Shown here: positions 43,697-52,964 of the stretch, one piece after another
Layout of the letters: the number at the start of each line of letters is the position of its first letter
Numbering within the stretch: position 1 is the first letter of the stretch
Notes under the pieces: generated by a model
Database searches by the model: none
Seen by the model: only the letters and a program-made list of their open reading frames with translations
Told to the model about the DNA's origin: nothing
Translations under genes and position numbers: made by a program
Source of the DNA: Cohnella phaseoli
GTDB lineage: Bacteria > Bacillota > Bacilli > Paenibacillales > Paenibacillaceae
Length of the DNA stretch: 64,000 bases
NCBI RefSeq assembly: GCF_003386235.1
Contig: NZ_QRDZ01000001.1
Coordinates: 62,001 to 126,000 of the forward strand
Direction: 5' to 3'

Positions 43697-46024
43697 ATGA
43701 ACCTGGCGAAAAATCGGAGGCTTGTGAAAGCGATCGGCATTTTATCGATCGTCCTGTTCCTTCTCGTCTCTTCCTCGTTTTTTTTCACCTATTCGGTTTT
43801 CAACAAGCAATTGAAGCGTCAACTGGTGAATACCAACATGGAGCTGCTGGGGCAACTGGATCATAAGTTGAAGCTCGCGCTGAAGCATATCGACAAGTCG
43901 GCCATTCAACTGCTGAACGGCGACGAGATCGTGCGTTTTTACGATTACGAGCTTACCGAGCAGGAGGCCCGTAACAACGCGTTCCGCATCTCCAAACAGA
44001 TCTCGAACGCGATCCAGAGCATGGACAACGTATTTTCGATCGATGTTTACTCCTACGACAAGCAGCGGCTCGTCTCGGGCAACATTTTGACCGAGCAGGA
44101 CTTGTCGGGCGAATTCCAATGGATATCCGGCTTCCAGCAATTCGAAGGGTTCGCGGAATGGATCTCGACTCGCAAGGTGATGCTGAACCGTTCCTCGTAT
44201 CCGATCTATCGGAATGTCGTTACGCTCGTCCGCACGTATCCGCTCATCCATTCGCCTGGTGCGCGCAAGGGAGCGATCGCCGTCAATATCAAGGAGGACG
44301 CGCTATTCGCTCTCATACGCAGCACCGCGGAGAACGACGGGGGGCAGACGTTCGTCGTCGACGACGAAGGCATTGTCGTGCTGCATGCCGATAAGAGCAA
44401 GCCGGGGAAGGACATCAGCGAATTTCCCTATATCGGCCGTATTCTGGAAAGCGGGGAGGAAAGCGGCCATTTCGTGGCCGAGGTGGAACAGACGGCCTCC
44501 TCCGTCTTCCACGTCCGAGACGATTATACCGGCTGGCATATCGTTCGCGTCGTGCCCGAAGCGCAGTTTACGCGGCAGCTTACGCTGTTTCGCAATGCGG
44601 TAGCCGTGCTCGCGGCGGTGCTGTTCGTCGTGGCGACTGTTGCCGCAGCCGTGATCGGTCGTTGGACGTTTAAGCCGGTTAACCGTTTCGTGCATTCGAT
44701 GAGGAAGCATCTGACCGCGTCGCCCAAGCACGGTGTTCGCAAATACAACGACGAATTCCATTATTTCGAGTCGACGGTACAGGATATTCTGGAGGACAGA
44801 GAGCTGCTTCACAAGCAGGTCGTCGAGAGCAAGCCGTTGATCAAGTGGCGGTTGATGAGCGAGTTGCTGTCCGAACGGCGGATCAACCCTGCGGTGCTGC
44901 AGCCTTATATGGACATGTTGAACGTCAGGCTGGACGGCGACCGTTATGTGGCCATGAGCATCGAATTCGACAATCGGGACCAGATCGCCTCTCCGCGGGA
45001 TTTAAAGTTGTACGCCTACGCCTTATGCAACGTGGCTGAGGAATTGATGAACGCCGAGAGCCGGGGCATCGCGGCCGAGCTGGATAACGGCAAGTGCGCG
45101 GTCGTGATGATCTTCGCCGACGGGGACGACGGCGAACGGCATTTCATGAGGGCGGTCGCGGTGGCGGATTTGTTGAAAAAATTTGTTCAAGAATATTTGG
45201 GCCGCACGATCACCATCGGGATCGGAGACCCGACGGAGAGCCTGGACGCCATCCATGTCTCCTACAGGCAGGCGCAGGAGGCGCTGCGCTATAAGCTGGT
45301 CATGGGCGGCAACTCTATCATTACCCGGGAGGATATTTCAACCGATCCGTCTCCGCAATTTTACAGGCTGTTCGCCATGATCGACGGTATCGTCGCCTCG
45401 GTGAAGCTGCCTGACGCCGATAAAATGCAGACGCAGGTGCGCAGATGGTTCGACTCGATCGCCGACAACGGCGTTCCGACGGAGATGATCATGCAACTTG
45501 TCGTGCAGTGTCTGATGAAGACCGCCACCGCCGCAGCGGAAATCGGGGTCGAGGCGGAGGGCGTTTTTCCCGAACAATATTTGGTCGAAATGCTGAACCA
45601 GTACGAGCAATTGGAGCAGTTGGAGCAGTTCACGGTCGGAGCGCTGGACAGCTTCATCGAGCGGATCAAGGATAAACGCAGCAGCAGGGAGCGCAACGAC
45701 GTCATCGACAGGGCGATGCTGTACATTCAGGACAATTACATGCGCAGCGATCTGTCCCTCAACCTGTTAGCCAGCGAATTTCATATTAGCGTCTCTCATC
45801 TGAGCAAGCTGTTCAAGGAACAGAAGGAATGCAATTTCATCGACTGCCTGATGGAAATCCGGATGAACCACGCGAAGCAGCGGCTTGCCGGCACGGAGGA
45901 CAAAATCCGCGACATCGCGGAGCAGGTCGGCTACTCCAACGTGAACAGCTTTGTGCGAATTTTCAAGAAGATGACCGGCTTTACGCCCACAGAATACCGG
46001 GAGCGGTTCAGACCGCAGCAGTAG
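43697..46024 (+). CDS. Membrane-anchored AraC-type regulator (YtdP-like)
   Basis: About 775 residues. TM1 is at about 13-34, an extracellular dCache-like sensor at about 35-295, TM2 at about 297-324, a cytoplasmic linker and a diverged GGDEF-like region (AMSIEFDNRDQIAS...TITIGIGDP) at about 415-520, and the C-terminal AraC HTH at about 675-775 (LSLNLLASEFHISVSHLSKLFKEQKECNFIDCLMEIRMNHAKQRL, IRDIAEQVGYSNVNSFVRIFKKMTGFTP). It joins sensing and DNA binding in one chain, without phosphorelay, as in B. subtilis YtdP-type proteins. ATG 43697 follows AAGGGGGAACAGGC; an upstream extension would overlap the binding protein gene. It probably regulates the second importer and the enzymes at 46069-54646. 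Confidence 0.88.
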   Translation: MNLAKNRRLVKAIGILSIVLFLLVSSSFFFTYSVFNKQLKRQLVNTNMELLGQLDHKLKLALKHIDKSAIQLLNGDEIVRFYDYELTEQEARNNAFRISKQISNAIQSMDNVFSIDVYSYDKQRLVSGNILTEQDLSGEFQWISGFQQFEGFAEWISTRKVMLNRSSYPIYRNVVTLVRTYPLIHSPGARKGAIAVNIKEDALFALIRSTAENDGGQTFVVDDEGIVVLHADKSKPGKDISEFPYIGRILESGEESGHFVAEVEQTASSVFHVRDDYTGWHIVRVVPEAQFTRQLTLFRNAVAVLAAVLFVVATVAAAVIGRWTFKPVNRFVHSMRKHLTASPKHGVRKYNDEFHYFESTVQDILEDRELLHKQVVESKPLIKWRLMSELLSERRINPAVLQPYMDMLNVRLDGDRYVAMSIEFDNRDQIASPRDLKLYAYALCNVAEELMNAESRGIAAELDNGKCAVVMIFADGDDGERHFMRAVAVADLLKKFVQEYLGRTITIGIGDPTESLDAIHVSYRQAQEALRYKLVMGGNSIITREDISTDPSPQFYRLFAMIDGIVASVKLPDADKMQTQVRRWFDSIADNGVPTEMIMQLVVQCLMKTATAAAEIGVEAEGVFPEQYLVEMLNQYEQLEQLEQFTVGALDSFIERIKDKRSSRERNDVIDRAMLYIQDNYMRSDLSLNLLASEFHISVSHLSKLFKEQKECNFIDCLMEIRMNHAKQRLAGTEDKIRDIAEQVGYSNVNSFVRIFKKMTGFTPTEYRERFRPQQ

Positions 46025-46068
46025 GTCTGCCGCCCCCCGATTTCAATTATGAAATTGGAGGGATATTC

Positions 46069-49000
46069 ATGTCCGTTCAGAAGAGGTTATCTGTGTTTCT
46101 TGTAATCGCTTTATTATCCAATTTATTCATTTTATACAATCCGGGAAAAATCGCTGCGGAGGAGCAGGGAGCGGAAGATTACGTAGAAGAGTTTGCGGCG
46201 GAGCCTTCAGTCGCTAGTGCGGTTTACGGGTACTCGCTGGGCAATTTTGAAACCCCCGAGGACAAATGGGATTACTCTTTCGGCGATCAGCCGTCGGTTG
46301 TCGGCAGCCTTGAGTTCAAGGAGACGGGGGACGCCTACGAGGGCAGCTTCGTCGGCCGACTAAGCGGAGATTTCCGCAACACGACCGCCGATAAGCCGGC
46401 GTTCGTGGCCATGCGCAAAAATCTGGACGAAATCGACGTGCGCGCCCTCTCCTTCCGGGTCAGAACGTCGGACGTCAGATCGCTGGCCGTCCGCAGCACG
46501 GATTCGACCGGCCAGACGTTCCAGCAGCGCATTACGCTGCAGGAGACGGCAGGCTGGCAGGAGGTCGTCGTTCCCGCGCTGACGGCGAGCCTGTATTGGG
46601 GCGGCGCCAACGACGGGGTATGGCACGAGCCGGCCAGAAGCGTCGCGATTTTGTTCGACAGGGCCAGCATTCCCGGCGCCGCGAAGCTAGGGAGCATAGA
46701 CGTGGACCAGGTCGAAGCGCAGCTTGGGGATTGGCTGCCGGAGCTGAAAATCAGGCAGAACGCGCTTGGCAACGTATTTCTGGACAATGAGCCGGCGTCG
46801 TTCCGCATCGCGACGAAATATCCGCAATTCCAATGGAGCGTGTACGACCTCTATGGTCGGGCGGTCGACGAGGGCGTCGGGCAGTCCCCGGGAGGGGAGG
46901 GCACGGTTCAATTGAATGGCGCGGAGCCGGGCTACTACGTTCTGCACGTAACCGTACAGCGTCCGGGCAGCGACCCGGCGACTCTGCGGACGCCCTTCGC
47001 CGTGCTGACGGATTACGATTGGAGCCAGGTCGACGATTCTCCCTTCAGCATTGCCGCCCATCTTCATCGTACATCGCTCGGCTGGAGCGAGGATCTGCCG
47101 CGATTAATTCACCTTATGGGCGCTCAATCCGCGCGCGGCGGCATGGAATGGACGATCGAAAAGACGAAGGGCGTCTATACGTATACGCCTCAACCGGAAA
47201 GCTTCATGCAGCGTCTGGAAGCGGAGGGCCTTAAGGGGATGTTCGTTGCCGGGTACAACAATCCGTTGTACGACAACAACGCGACTCCTTATACGAACGA
47301 GGGGCGGGAAGGATTCGCCAATTACGTCAACGACTATGTGACGCGGTACAAGGATCGGTTAAACGCCGTGGAAGTGTACAACGAGTTTAACGGCGGCTTC
47401 GGTCAACGCGGCAACAGCCCGGCCAACTCGCAGCCTTCCTACTATTACGAGCTGTTGAAAAAGACGTACGAGACGGTCAAGGCGAACCATCCCGATTTTA
47501 CGGTCAGCGGAATGGTGACCGCCGGCATCCCTATGAGCTGGATGGAGTCGGTATTCCAGCTTGGCGGATTGAACTACCTCGACGTCGTCTCGGTGCATCC
47601 TTACCGTTACGGCCGAACGCCGGTGGAAGCGAGAGCCCCGGAAGGCATGGAAGAGGAGCTGGATGCGCTTAAGACGCTTATTCGCTCGTACAACGGCGGC
47701 GAGCTCAAACCGATCTGGATTACCGAAATCGGGTGGCCGACCCATCAATCCGCGACAGGCACGGACGAGAAAACGCAGGCCGATTATTTGGTGCGCGCCT
47801 ATACGGTCGCGCTGGCCAACGGCGTGGAGAAAATGGTTTGGTACGATCTGATGAACGACGGGCTGCAGACGGATTACAACGAACATAATTTCGGGTTGAT
47901 CCGCTTCAAGGACGACCCCCTCGGCGCTTATACGCCCAAACCGGCCTACGCGGCTTATGCGGCGATGACGCGCGAGCTGACGGGAGCGGAGTTCGAGCAG
48001 CGGGAGGATTACGGTCCGGACATTCGCAGCTATCTGTTCCGGAACAACGGCGAGCCGACACGCGTGCTCTGGGCGCTAGCGAATACGATTGTTGCGGTTC
48101 GGACCGATGCGCCGATTACGGTGACCGATTTGACGGGACGCTCGGAGACGTACGAACCGTTGAACGGCAAGGTGTATCTTTCCTTGACGGGGGAACCGCA
48201 ATACGTGAAGGGCGAGATCGTCGGCATCGCCGCGGACGACGCCTTCGAGCTGGAAGGGGAATCGGCCGTGGCCGGAGAGCCGGCATCCGTCAAGGTCAAG
48301 CTGCGCAACGATACGTCCGCCGCTCTGTCGCTGGCGTTGGAGGTAGACGGACAACAGCATTCGCTGGCCGCAAGTCCGGGAGCGACGTCTGAACTGATCC
48401 TGCTTGCCGAGACGTCCGGGGAGGGCGCGAGACCGGTGCTTATCGAAGTGCGGGAAGGCGGCCGGAAAGTCGGCAAGCTGCGTCTCGATGTTGTCGCCTC
48501 GGCCGCCAAAGCGGTTACGATCCGACCGCTTCTGGAGTCCGACGGCGCAGCATACGCCAAGTCGCTCGGAATTCGCATCGAAAATTACAATTCCGCGCGA
48601 ACGCTTGAAGCCGGGCCGATTCAATGGGCGATCGGAAGCCAGTCCGGAACGTATTCGGAGCCGGTCTCCGTCCCGCCACTGGGCGAGAGGACGATTGAGA
48701 TTCCGCTGCCCGGAACGTTGACGGAAGGAACGGAGTACGCGGCTTCTGTGCGCGTCCCGTTCGTCGGCTTGGATACGTTCGAATACTCGGGCAAGCTGAG
48801 CTTTATACCGATCGCTCCTTATTCCGTTGCCGTGAACGGACAGATCGAGCCGGAATTGGAGGCGATGTCGCCGACAATCGACTTGGCGAAAGGGACCGTC
48901 AAGGTGACCAATTACCGGGGAGCCGACGATTTGAGCGGCCGGGTCTGGCTGCACTACGATCGGGATCATCTGTACGTAACGGCGAAAATCAAAGACGACG

Positions 49001-50670
49001 TTCACTCCGCGGCGGCGAAGGGGGCGGACATCTGGAACAACGACAGTATCCAGTTCGCTTTCTCAGACGGCATTCCCGGAGAGAACCCGGGCTGGTACGA
49101 ATACGGCATCTCCGCTACGCCGGACGGGGCGCAGGTGTATCGCTGGAGCGCTGCCGGAGGCAACGCAGTCGGCGCGGTAAACAATGCCCAAGCGGTCGTG
49201 TCGAGAGCGGAGGCGGAGAAGACGACGGTCTATAAGCTTGCGCTTCCGTGGACGGAGCTTGCTCCGGTGAAAGCGGGCAGGGGAGAGGCGATGAGTTTCT
49301 CGTTGCTCGTGAACGACAACGACGGCAGCGGAAGAAGGGGATGGATCGAATGGGCTTCCGGCATCGGCTCCGAGAAGCGGCCTAGTTTGTTCAGGTCGAT
49401 GCAGTGGATCGTTCCGCCGGGAGAACCGGAGCTTTATATCGAAGGCGTCGCCGACGGAGAGAGCTATCTGGATTCCGTGACGCCGGTCGTTCGTCTTGAG
49501 GACGAATCGGGCGGTTGGCGCATTGCAAGCATGACGTTGGACGGGGAAACATGGCCGGAGGGAACGGCGGTGACAACGAAGGGAGAGCATACGCTGGCGG
49601 TACGCGCCGAGAGCGCGAACGGTGTACCGATCGAACGCAGCGTGTCGTTCACGCTCGTGCACGGCACTAGCGTCGAAACGGTCAGCGGGGCTGCGCGATA
49701 CGGCGGAGTAGCGCTGTTGAAGGCCGTGCTGCGGGATTCCGGCGGACAGCCGCTTGCCGGGGCGAGCGTCGGGTTTACTGTGAACGGCGTTCAGGCGGGC
49801 GAAGCGAAGACGGATGCGCAGGGCAGAGCATCGCTGCGGTACGCCGTCGAGATTGGCGTTGACCCCGGGGAAGACAGCCGGACGTTGGAGGTGAAAGCTC
49901 TCTATGCCGGGAGCAGCGCGAGCTTCCTTCGCGGGAGCGAGGGAATTGGCGCATTAACCGTGACGAAGGCAGAAGCGGTCGTCCGGTATACGGGAACGAT
50001 CAAGGCGCAAGCGAACAAGAACGCTTCGCTGTCGGTACAGGCGACGAGGAAGGAGAGCGGCGGAAAAGGCACGTTGGCAGGCTTGCCGATTGCATTCGAG
50101 TTGTCGGCCATTCAGCCGGACGGAACGTCGAAGCCGTATCGGCCTCAGGACGGGCCGATCGTCGTCATGACGGGCGCGAACGGGAAGGCGTCGGCAACCG
50201 TCAAGCTTCCGGCAGGACTGTACGAAGTGACGGCGAAACTTGCGGCCAACGGATATTACGAGGAAGCTGCGGCTTCCGCCCATCTTGCCGTATACGATCC
50301 CAGAGCGGGCTCGCTTAGACTGAACGGACATTTCGAGCTGAACGGGAGCTCTTCGTTCTGGGGAGACAAAGCGAAGAAGATTCATCTGAACGTCGGCTCG
50401 AACGGTGCGCGGATTCAAGCGACGCCGAAGGGCAAGGACTGGACGTTGAAGAAAACCGATTGGACGATTACGAAGCAAGGCAGCGCCTACTGGCAGGGCA
50501 CGACAACGTCGGGCGGAACGAGCTACACAGTCCGCATCATGGTCCAGGAGGGCAGCCGTGGGAAAGCTTATGTCTCGCTGCTTGTCTGGAAAGGCAAGGA
50601 TACGGTTCAGACTCCCGTATTTCAGAAGTTGAACGTTGAATTGAAAGGCAGCTTCAGAGTAGTCAGATAA
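46069..50670 (+). CDS. Giant secreted modular glycoside hydrolase (clan GH-A) with CBM9
   Basis: About 1533 residues with an N-terminal signal peptide (1-30). An N-terminal jelly-roll CBM-like domain (about 55-215) and linker domain precede a GH-A TIM barrel (about 345-690) with acid/base E439 in VYNEFNGG and nucleophile E553 in WITEIGWPTHQS, resembling GH39/GH5-type enzymes. Next come a beta-rich region, a CBM9/DOMON-like module (about 915-1110, YDRDHLYVTAKIKDD, IWNNDSIQFAF), Ig-like or Big_1-type domains (about 1130-1400) and a C-terminal repeat domain without SLH motifs. ATG 46069 has TTGGAGGG; the frame is open further upstream only by chance overlap with the regulator gene. Likely an extracellular endo-acting pectin or hemicellulose enzyme. 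Confidence 0.82.
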   Translation: MSVQKRLSVFLVIALLSNLFILYNPGKIAAEEQGAEDYVEEFAAEPSVASAVYGYSLGNFETPEDKWDYSFGDQPSVVGSLEFKETGDAYEGSFVGRLSGDFRNTTADKPAFVAMRKNLDEIDVRALSFRVRTSDVRSLAVRSTDSTGQTFQQRITLQETAGWQEVVVPALTASLYWGGANDGVWHEPARSVAILFDRASIPGAAKLGSIDVDQVEAQLGDWLPELKIRQNALGNVFLDNEPASFRIATKYPQFQWSVYDLYGRAVDEGVGQSPGGEGTVQLNGAEPGYYVLHVTVQRPGSDPATLRTPFAVLTDYDWSQVDDSPFSIAAHLHRTSLGWSEDLPRLIHLMGAQSARGGMEWTIEKTKGVYTYTPQPESFMQRLEAEGLKGMFVAGYNNPLYDNNATPYTNEGREGFANYVNDYVTRYKDRLNAVEVYNEFNGGFGQRGNSPANSQPSYYYELLKKTYETVKANHPDFTVSGMVTAGIPMSWMESVFQLGGLNYLDVVSVHPYRYGRTPVEARAPEGMEEELDALKTLIRSYNGGELKPIWITEIGWPTHQSATGTDEKTQADYLVRAYTVALANGVEKMVWYDLMNDGLQTDYNEHNFGLIRFKDDPLGAYTPKPAYAAYAAMTRELTGAEFEQREDYGPDIRSYLFRNNGEPTRVLWALANTIVAVRTDAPITVTDLTGRSETYEPLNGKVYLSLTGEPQYVKGEIVGIAADDAFELEGESAVAGEPASVKVKLRNDTSAALSLALEVDGQQHSLAASPGATSELILLAETSGEGARPVLIEVREGGRKVGKLRLDVVASAAKAVTIRPLLESDGAAYAKSLGIRIENYNSARTLEAGPIQWAIGSQSGTYSEPVSVPPLGERTIEIPLPGTLTEGTEYAASVRVPFVGLDTFEYSGKLSFIPIAPYSVAVNGQIEPELEAMSPTIDLAKGTVKVTNYRGADDLSGRVWLHYDRDHLYVTAKIKDDVHSAAAKGADIWNNDSIQFAFSDGIPGENPGWYEYGISATPDGAQVYRWSAAGGNAVGAVNNAQAVVSRAEAEKTTVYKLALPWTELAPVKAGRGEAMSFSLLVNDNDGSGRRGWIEWASGIGSEKRPSLFRSMQWIVPPGEPELYIEGVADGESYLDSVTPVVRLEDESGGWRIASMTLDGETWPEGTAVTTKGEHTLAVRAESANGVPIERSVSFTLVHGTSVETVSGAARYGGVALLKAVLRDSGGQPLAGASVGFTVNGVQAGEAKTDAQGRASLRYAVEIGVDPGEDSRTLEVKALYAGSSASFLRGSEGIGALTVTKAEAVVRYTGTIKAQANKNASLSVQATRKESGGKGTLAGLPIAFELSAIQPDGTSKPYRPQDGPIVVMTGANGKASATVKLPAGLYEVTAKLAANGYYEEAAASAHLAVYDPRAGSLRLNGHFELNGSSSFWGDKAKKIHLNVGSNGARIQATPKGKDWTLKKTDWTITKQGSAYWQGTTTSGGTSYTVRIMVQEGSRGKAYVSLLVWKGKDTVQTPVFQKLNVELKGSFRVVR

Positions 50671-50687
50671 GCCGCGTTCGCGCGCTG

Positions 50688-50729
50688 TCATCCGGGTCCG
50701 CTGGTTTACCTCCTGCGGATGCCGGATGA
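50688..50729 (+). terminator. Hairpin after the giant glycosidase
   Basis: TCATCCGG (50688-50695) and CCGGATGA (50722-50729) pair, with inner CCGC/GCGG pairing. The T-rich stretch (TTTTATTTT) comes only some 20 bases later, so termination may be partial. Confidence 0.45.
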
Positions 50730-50780
50730 TCGCGAGGCGAGGAGGCGATTTTATTTTCCGGGTGAAGGGACAGGGTTGCG

Positions 50781-51836
50781 GTGCTAACGATAAGGGAATT
50801 CAAGGACCCGCTCACGGGCGTTGTGATTCGTGCCTTGGGCGCGGGTGGAACGAACACGGGCCATAACTATTTTACGGCGATGACTTGGTTGTCCGATAGC
50901 CGGCATCTCGTGCTGTATACGGGGATCGACGAGGAGAAAAAAGGCACTTGCGTAAAAGCGAATGCGACTGACGGGACCTTCGAGATTATCGTGGACCGAA
51001 TGGAGTGGGGACGGGGGCTCGTATCGGCCCAGGATCGTTTCTATTATTTCGACGGACCGGAAATCTATGAATATGATCTGCGAACGGGGGCAAGCCGGAC
51101 CGTCTGCAGCTTGGAGTCCGGTGCGTCCGTCTACGGACCGCTCTCGATTACGAACGACGGAAGGACGATGGGGATCTATTGGCGCGCGGACGACGAGTGG
51201 ATCGTCGGGACGGTCGATACGGCAACGGGGAGCGTGACCGAAGCGGTGCGTCCGTCGTTTGCCGAGCCGTATCCGATTGCCAATCATGCGATGGTCAATC
51301 CGGAGGATGGGCGGCTGCTGTTCTTCGCCCATGAAGGCAAAACCGAGCATATCCCGGACCGTATCTATATGGCGGATGCGGATACGGGCGAAATGCGCAA
51401 CGGCTACCGTCAGGCTCGGCTCGACACAGGCGAGCATGTGGAATACGTGGGACACGAGATGTGGGCGCCCGACGGGGAGCATCTTTATTTTGTCAAATAT
51501 CCGCAAAGCCCGCTGAAGCCGACCGGCATTTACCGTGTCCATAAACGGACGGGGGAAGCGGAATTCATCAACGGCGACTACGCCTATTGGCATGTGGCGC
51601 TAAGTCCCGACGGGAACTGGGCGGTCGCGGATACGATCGAGGATTGGGAGACGAGCAAAATCGTGCTGATCGATCTGCGGGACCGATCGTCGCGTCTGCT
51701 GTGCGAGCAGCCGATGTGGGCGCAGCACCCGGGCCATCCCCATCCGTCGTTCAGTCCGGACAGCCGCAGCATCAGCTTTACGTTGGCGGACGAGGAGCGG
51801 AATTTGTGGGTCGGCGTCATCGAGAGAGGGGATTGA
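50781..51836 (+). CDS. Oligogalacturonate lyase-like beta-propeller (PL22-like)
   Basis: A 351-residue cytoplasmic seven-bladed propeller. Blades recur as YIYEYDLRTG-type strands, and the OGL signature HPGHPHPSFSPDSRSISFT occurs near residue 312, together with HVEYVGHEMWAPDG near 215 and YAYWHVALSPDG near 258; histidines in these motifs bind the catalytic Mn2+ in characterised PL22 enzymes. PL22 splits unsaturated digalacturonate to keto-sugars. The start is GTG (AGGGACAGGG upstream). It sits immediately before GH105, the usual uronate-processing partner. A non-lyase propeller remains possible. Confidence 0.78.
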   Translation: MLTIREFKDPLTGVVIRALGAGGTNTGHNYFTAMTWLSDSRHLVLYTGIDEEKKGTCVKANATDGTFEIIVDRMEWGRGLVSAQDRFYYFDGPEIYEYDLRTGASRTVCSLESGASVYGPLSITNDGRTMGIYWRADDEWIVGTVDTATGSVTEAVRPSFAEPYPIANHAMVNPEDGRLLFFAHEGKTEHIPDRIYMADADTGEMRNGYRQARLDTGEHVEYVGHEMWAPDGEHLYFVKYPQSPLKPTGIYRVHKRTGEAEFINGDYAYWHVALSPDGNWAVADTIEDWETSKIVLIDLRDRSSRLLCEQPMWAQHPGHPHPSFSPDSRSISFTLADEERNLWVGVIERGD

Positions 51837-51842
51837 GGTCTC

Positions 51843-52964
51843 ATGCATAGCAATCATGATGGAAGCGCAGCCGAAGACATAACCAACAAACCGTCGTCCG
51901 GGACGTTCGCCGATCGGGACGGCCTGAAGGAGCTGGCGCGGCGGGTTTATCGATATATGACGGACAGTAAGTCGCGGGACTGGGGAATGGATATCGAACA
52001 GTGGGACTGGGTGCCCGGCGTCGGTATTATCGCGATTGCGGAATACGGCGCCGCGTTGGAGCAGGAATCCGCCATCGAATACGTGCGGCAATGGGTGGAT
52101 CGGAATCGCGAGCGGATGGCTGCGGCCGGTACGGTGAATGCGATGGCTCCGTTCGCCGCATTCCCCGAATTGTACCGCAGGACGGGACAGGAAGAGCTGC
52201 TGAAGCAAGCCGGACGGATCGCGTCATGGATGCTTGAGGAAGCGCCGCGAACCCGGGAAGGGGCATTCGAGCATACGGTGACGGAGCCGGAAAGCTTCCC
52301 CGAGCAAGTATGGGCGGATACCGTGTTCATGGCGGTGCTGTTCCTGGCCCGTTATGCCGCCTTGACGGGAGACAAGGCGGCGGCGGAAGAGGCGATGCGT
52401 CAGACGGTGCTGCATTTGCGGCTGCTGCAGGACGAGCGGACGGGCGTGCTGTTTCACGGCTGGGACTGCGAGGCGTCGGGACATCTGTCGGCCGCTCGCT
52501 GGTGTCGGGCCAACGCCTGGATAACGTGTGCCGTTCCCGAGATCGTTGCAGAATTGCGGAAGCTGGTCCCGATGCCGGCCGAGCTTGGCGAGCGCTACGT
52601 CCGCATGACGGAAGGGCTCCGCAAGCTGCAAGCCGCAGACGGACTGTGGCATACGGTCATGGACCGGCCGGATTTCTATAAAGAAGCTTCGGGCAGCGCG
52701 GGCATTGCTTGCGGCTTCCTCAAGGCGGTTCGGACCGGGCTGCTGCCGGAGGATTATCTGCAATCCGCCGAGCTTGCGATCGCGGGCCTGCTGCCGCTGA
52801 TTACGCCGGAGGGCGAAGTGAAAGGCGTATCCGGGGGAACGCCGGTCATGCCTTCCGTCGAGGCCTACAATGAAATTCCCCGGTATCCTACATTATACGG
52901 ACAAGGACTGACGCTGATGCTGCTGTCCGAAGCGGCTTCGGCCGGGAGGGAGTTTAGAAAATGA
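51843..52964 (+). CDS. GH105-family unsaturated rhamnogalacturonyl hydrolase (YteR/YesR-like)
   Basis: A 373-residue (alpha/alpha)6-barrel enzyme, cytoplasmic. The GH105 catalytic-aspartate helix reads EQVWADTVFMAVLFLARYA (about residues 155-173); substrate-binding stretches are LFHGWDCEASGHLSAARWCRANAW (about 205-228) and GTPVMPSVEAYNEIPRYPTLYGQG near the C-terminus. It removes delta-4,5-unsaturated galacturonate from rhamnogalacturonan oligosaccharides by hydration rather than simple hydrolysis. It starts six bases after the propeller stop and overlaps the next gene by four bases (ATGA), so all three are one operon. Confidence 0.88.
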   Translation: MHSNHDGSAAEDITNKPSSGTFADRDGLKELARRVYRYMTDSKSRDWGMDIEQWDWVPGVGIIAIAEYGAALEQESAIEYVRQWVDRNRERMAAAGTVNAMAPFAAFPELYRRTGQEELLKQAGRIASWMLEEAPRTREGAFEHTVTEPESFPEQVWADTVFMAVLFLARYAALTGDKAAAEEAMRQTVLHLRLLQDERTGVLFHGWDCEASGHLSAARWCRANAWITCAVPEIVAELRKLVPMPAELGERYVRMTEGLRKLQAADGLWHTVMDRPDFYKEASGSAGIACGFLKAVRTGLLPEDYLQSAELAIAGLLPLITPEGEVKGVSGGTPVMPSVEAYNEIPRYPTLYGQGLTLMLLSEAASAGREFRK

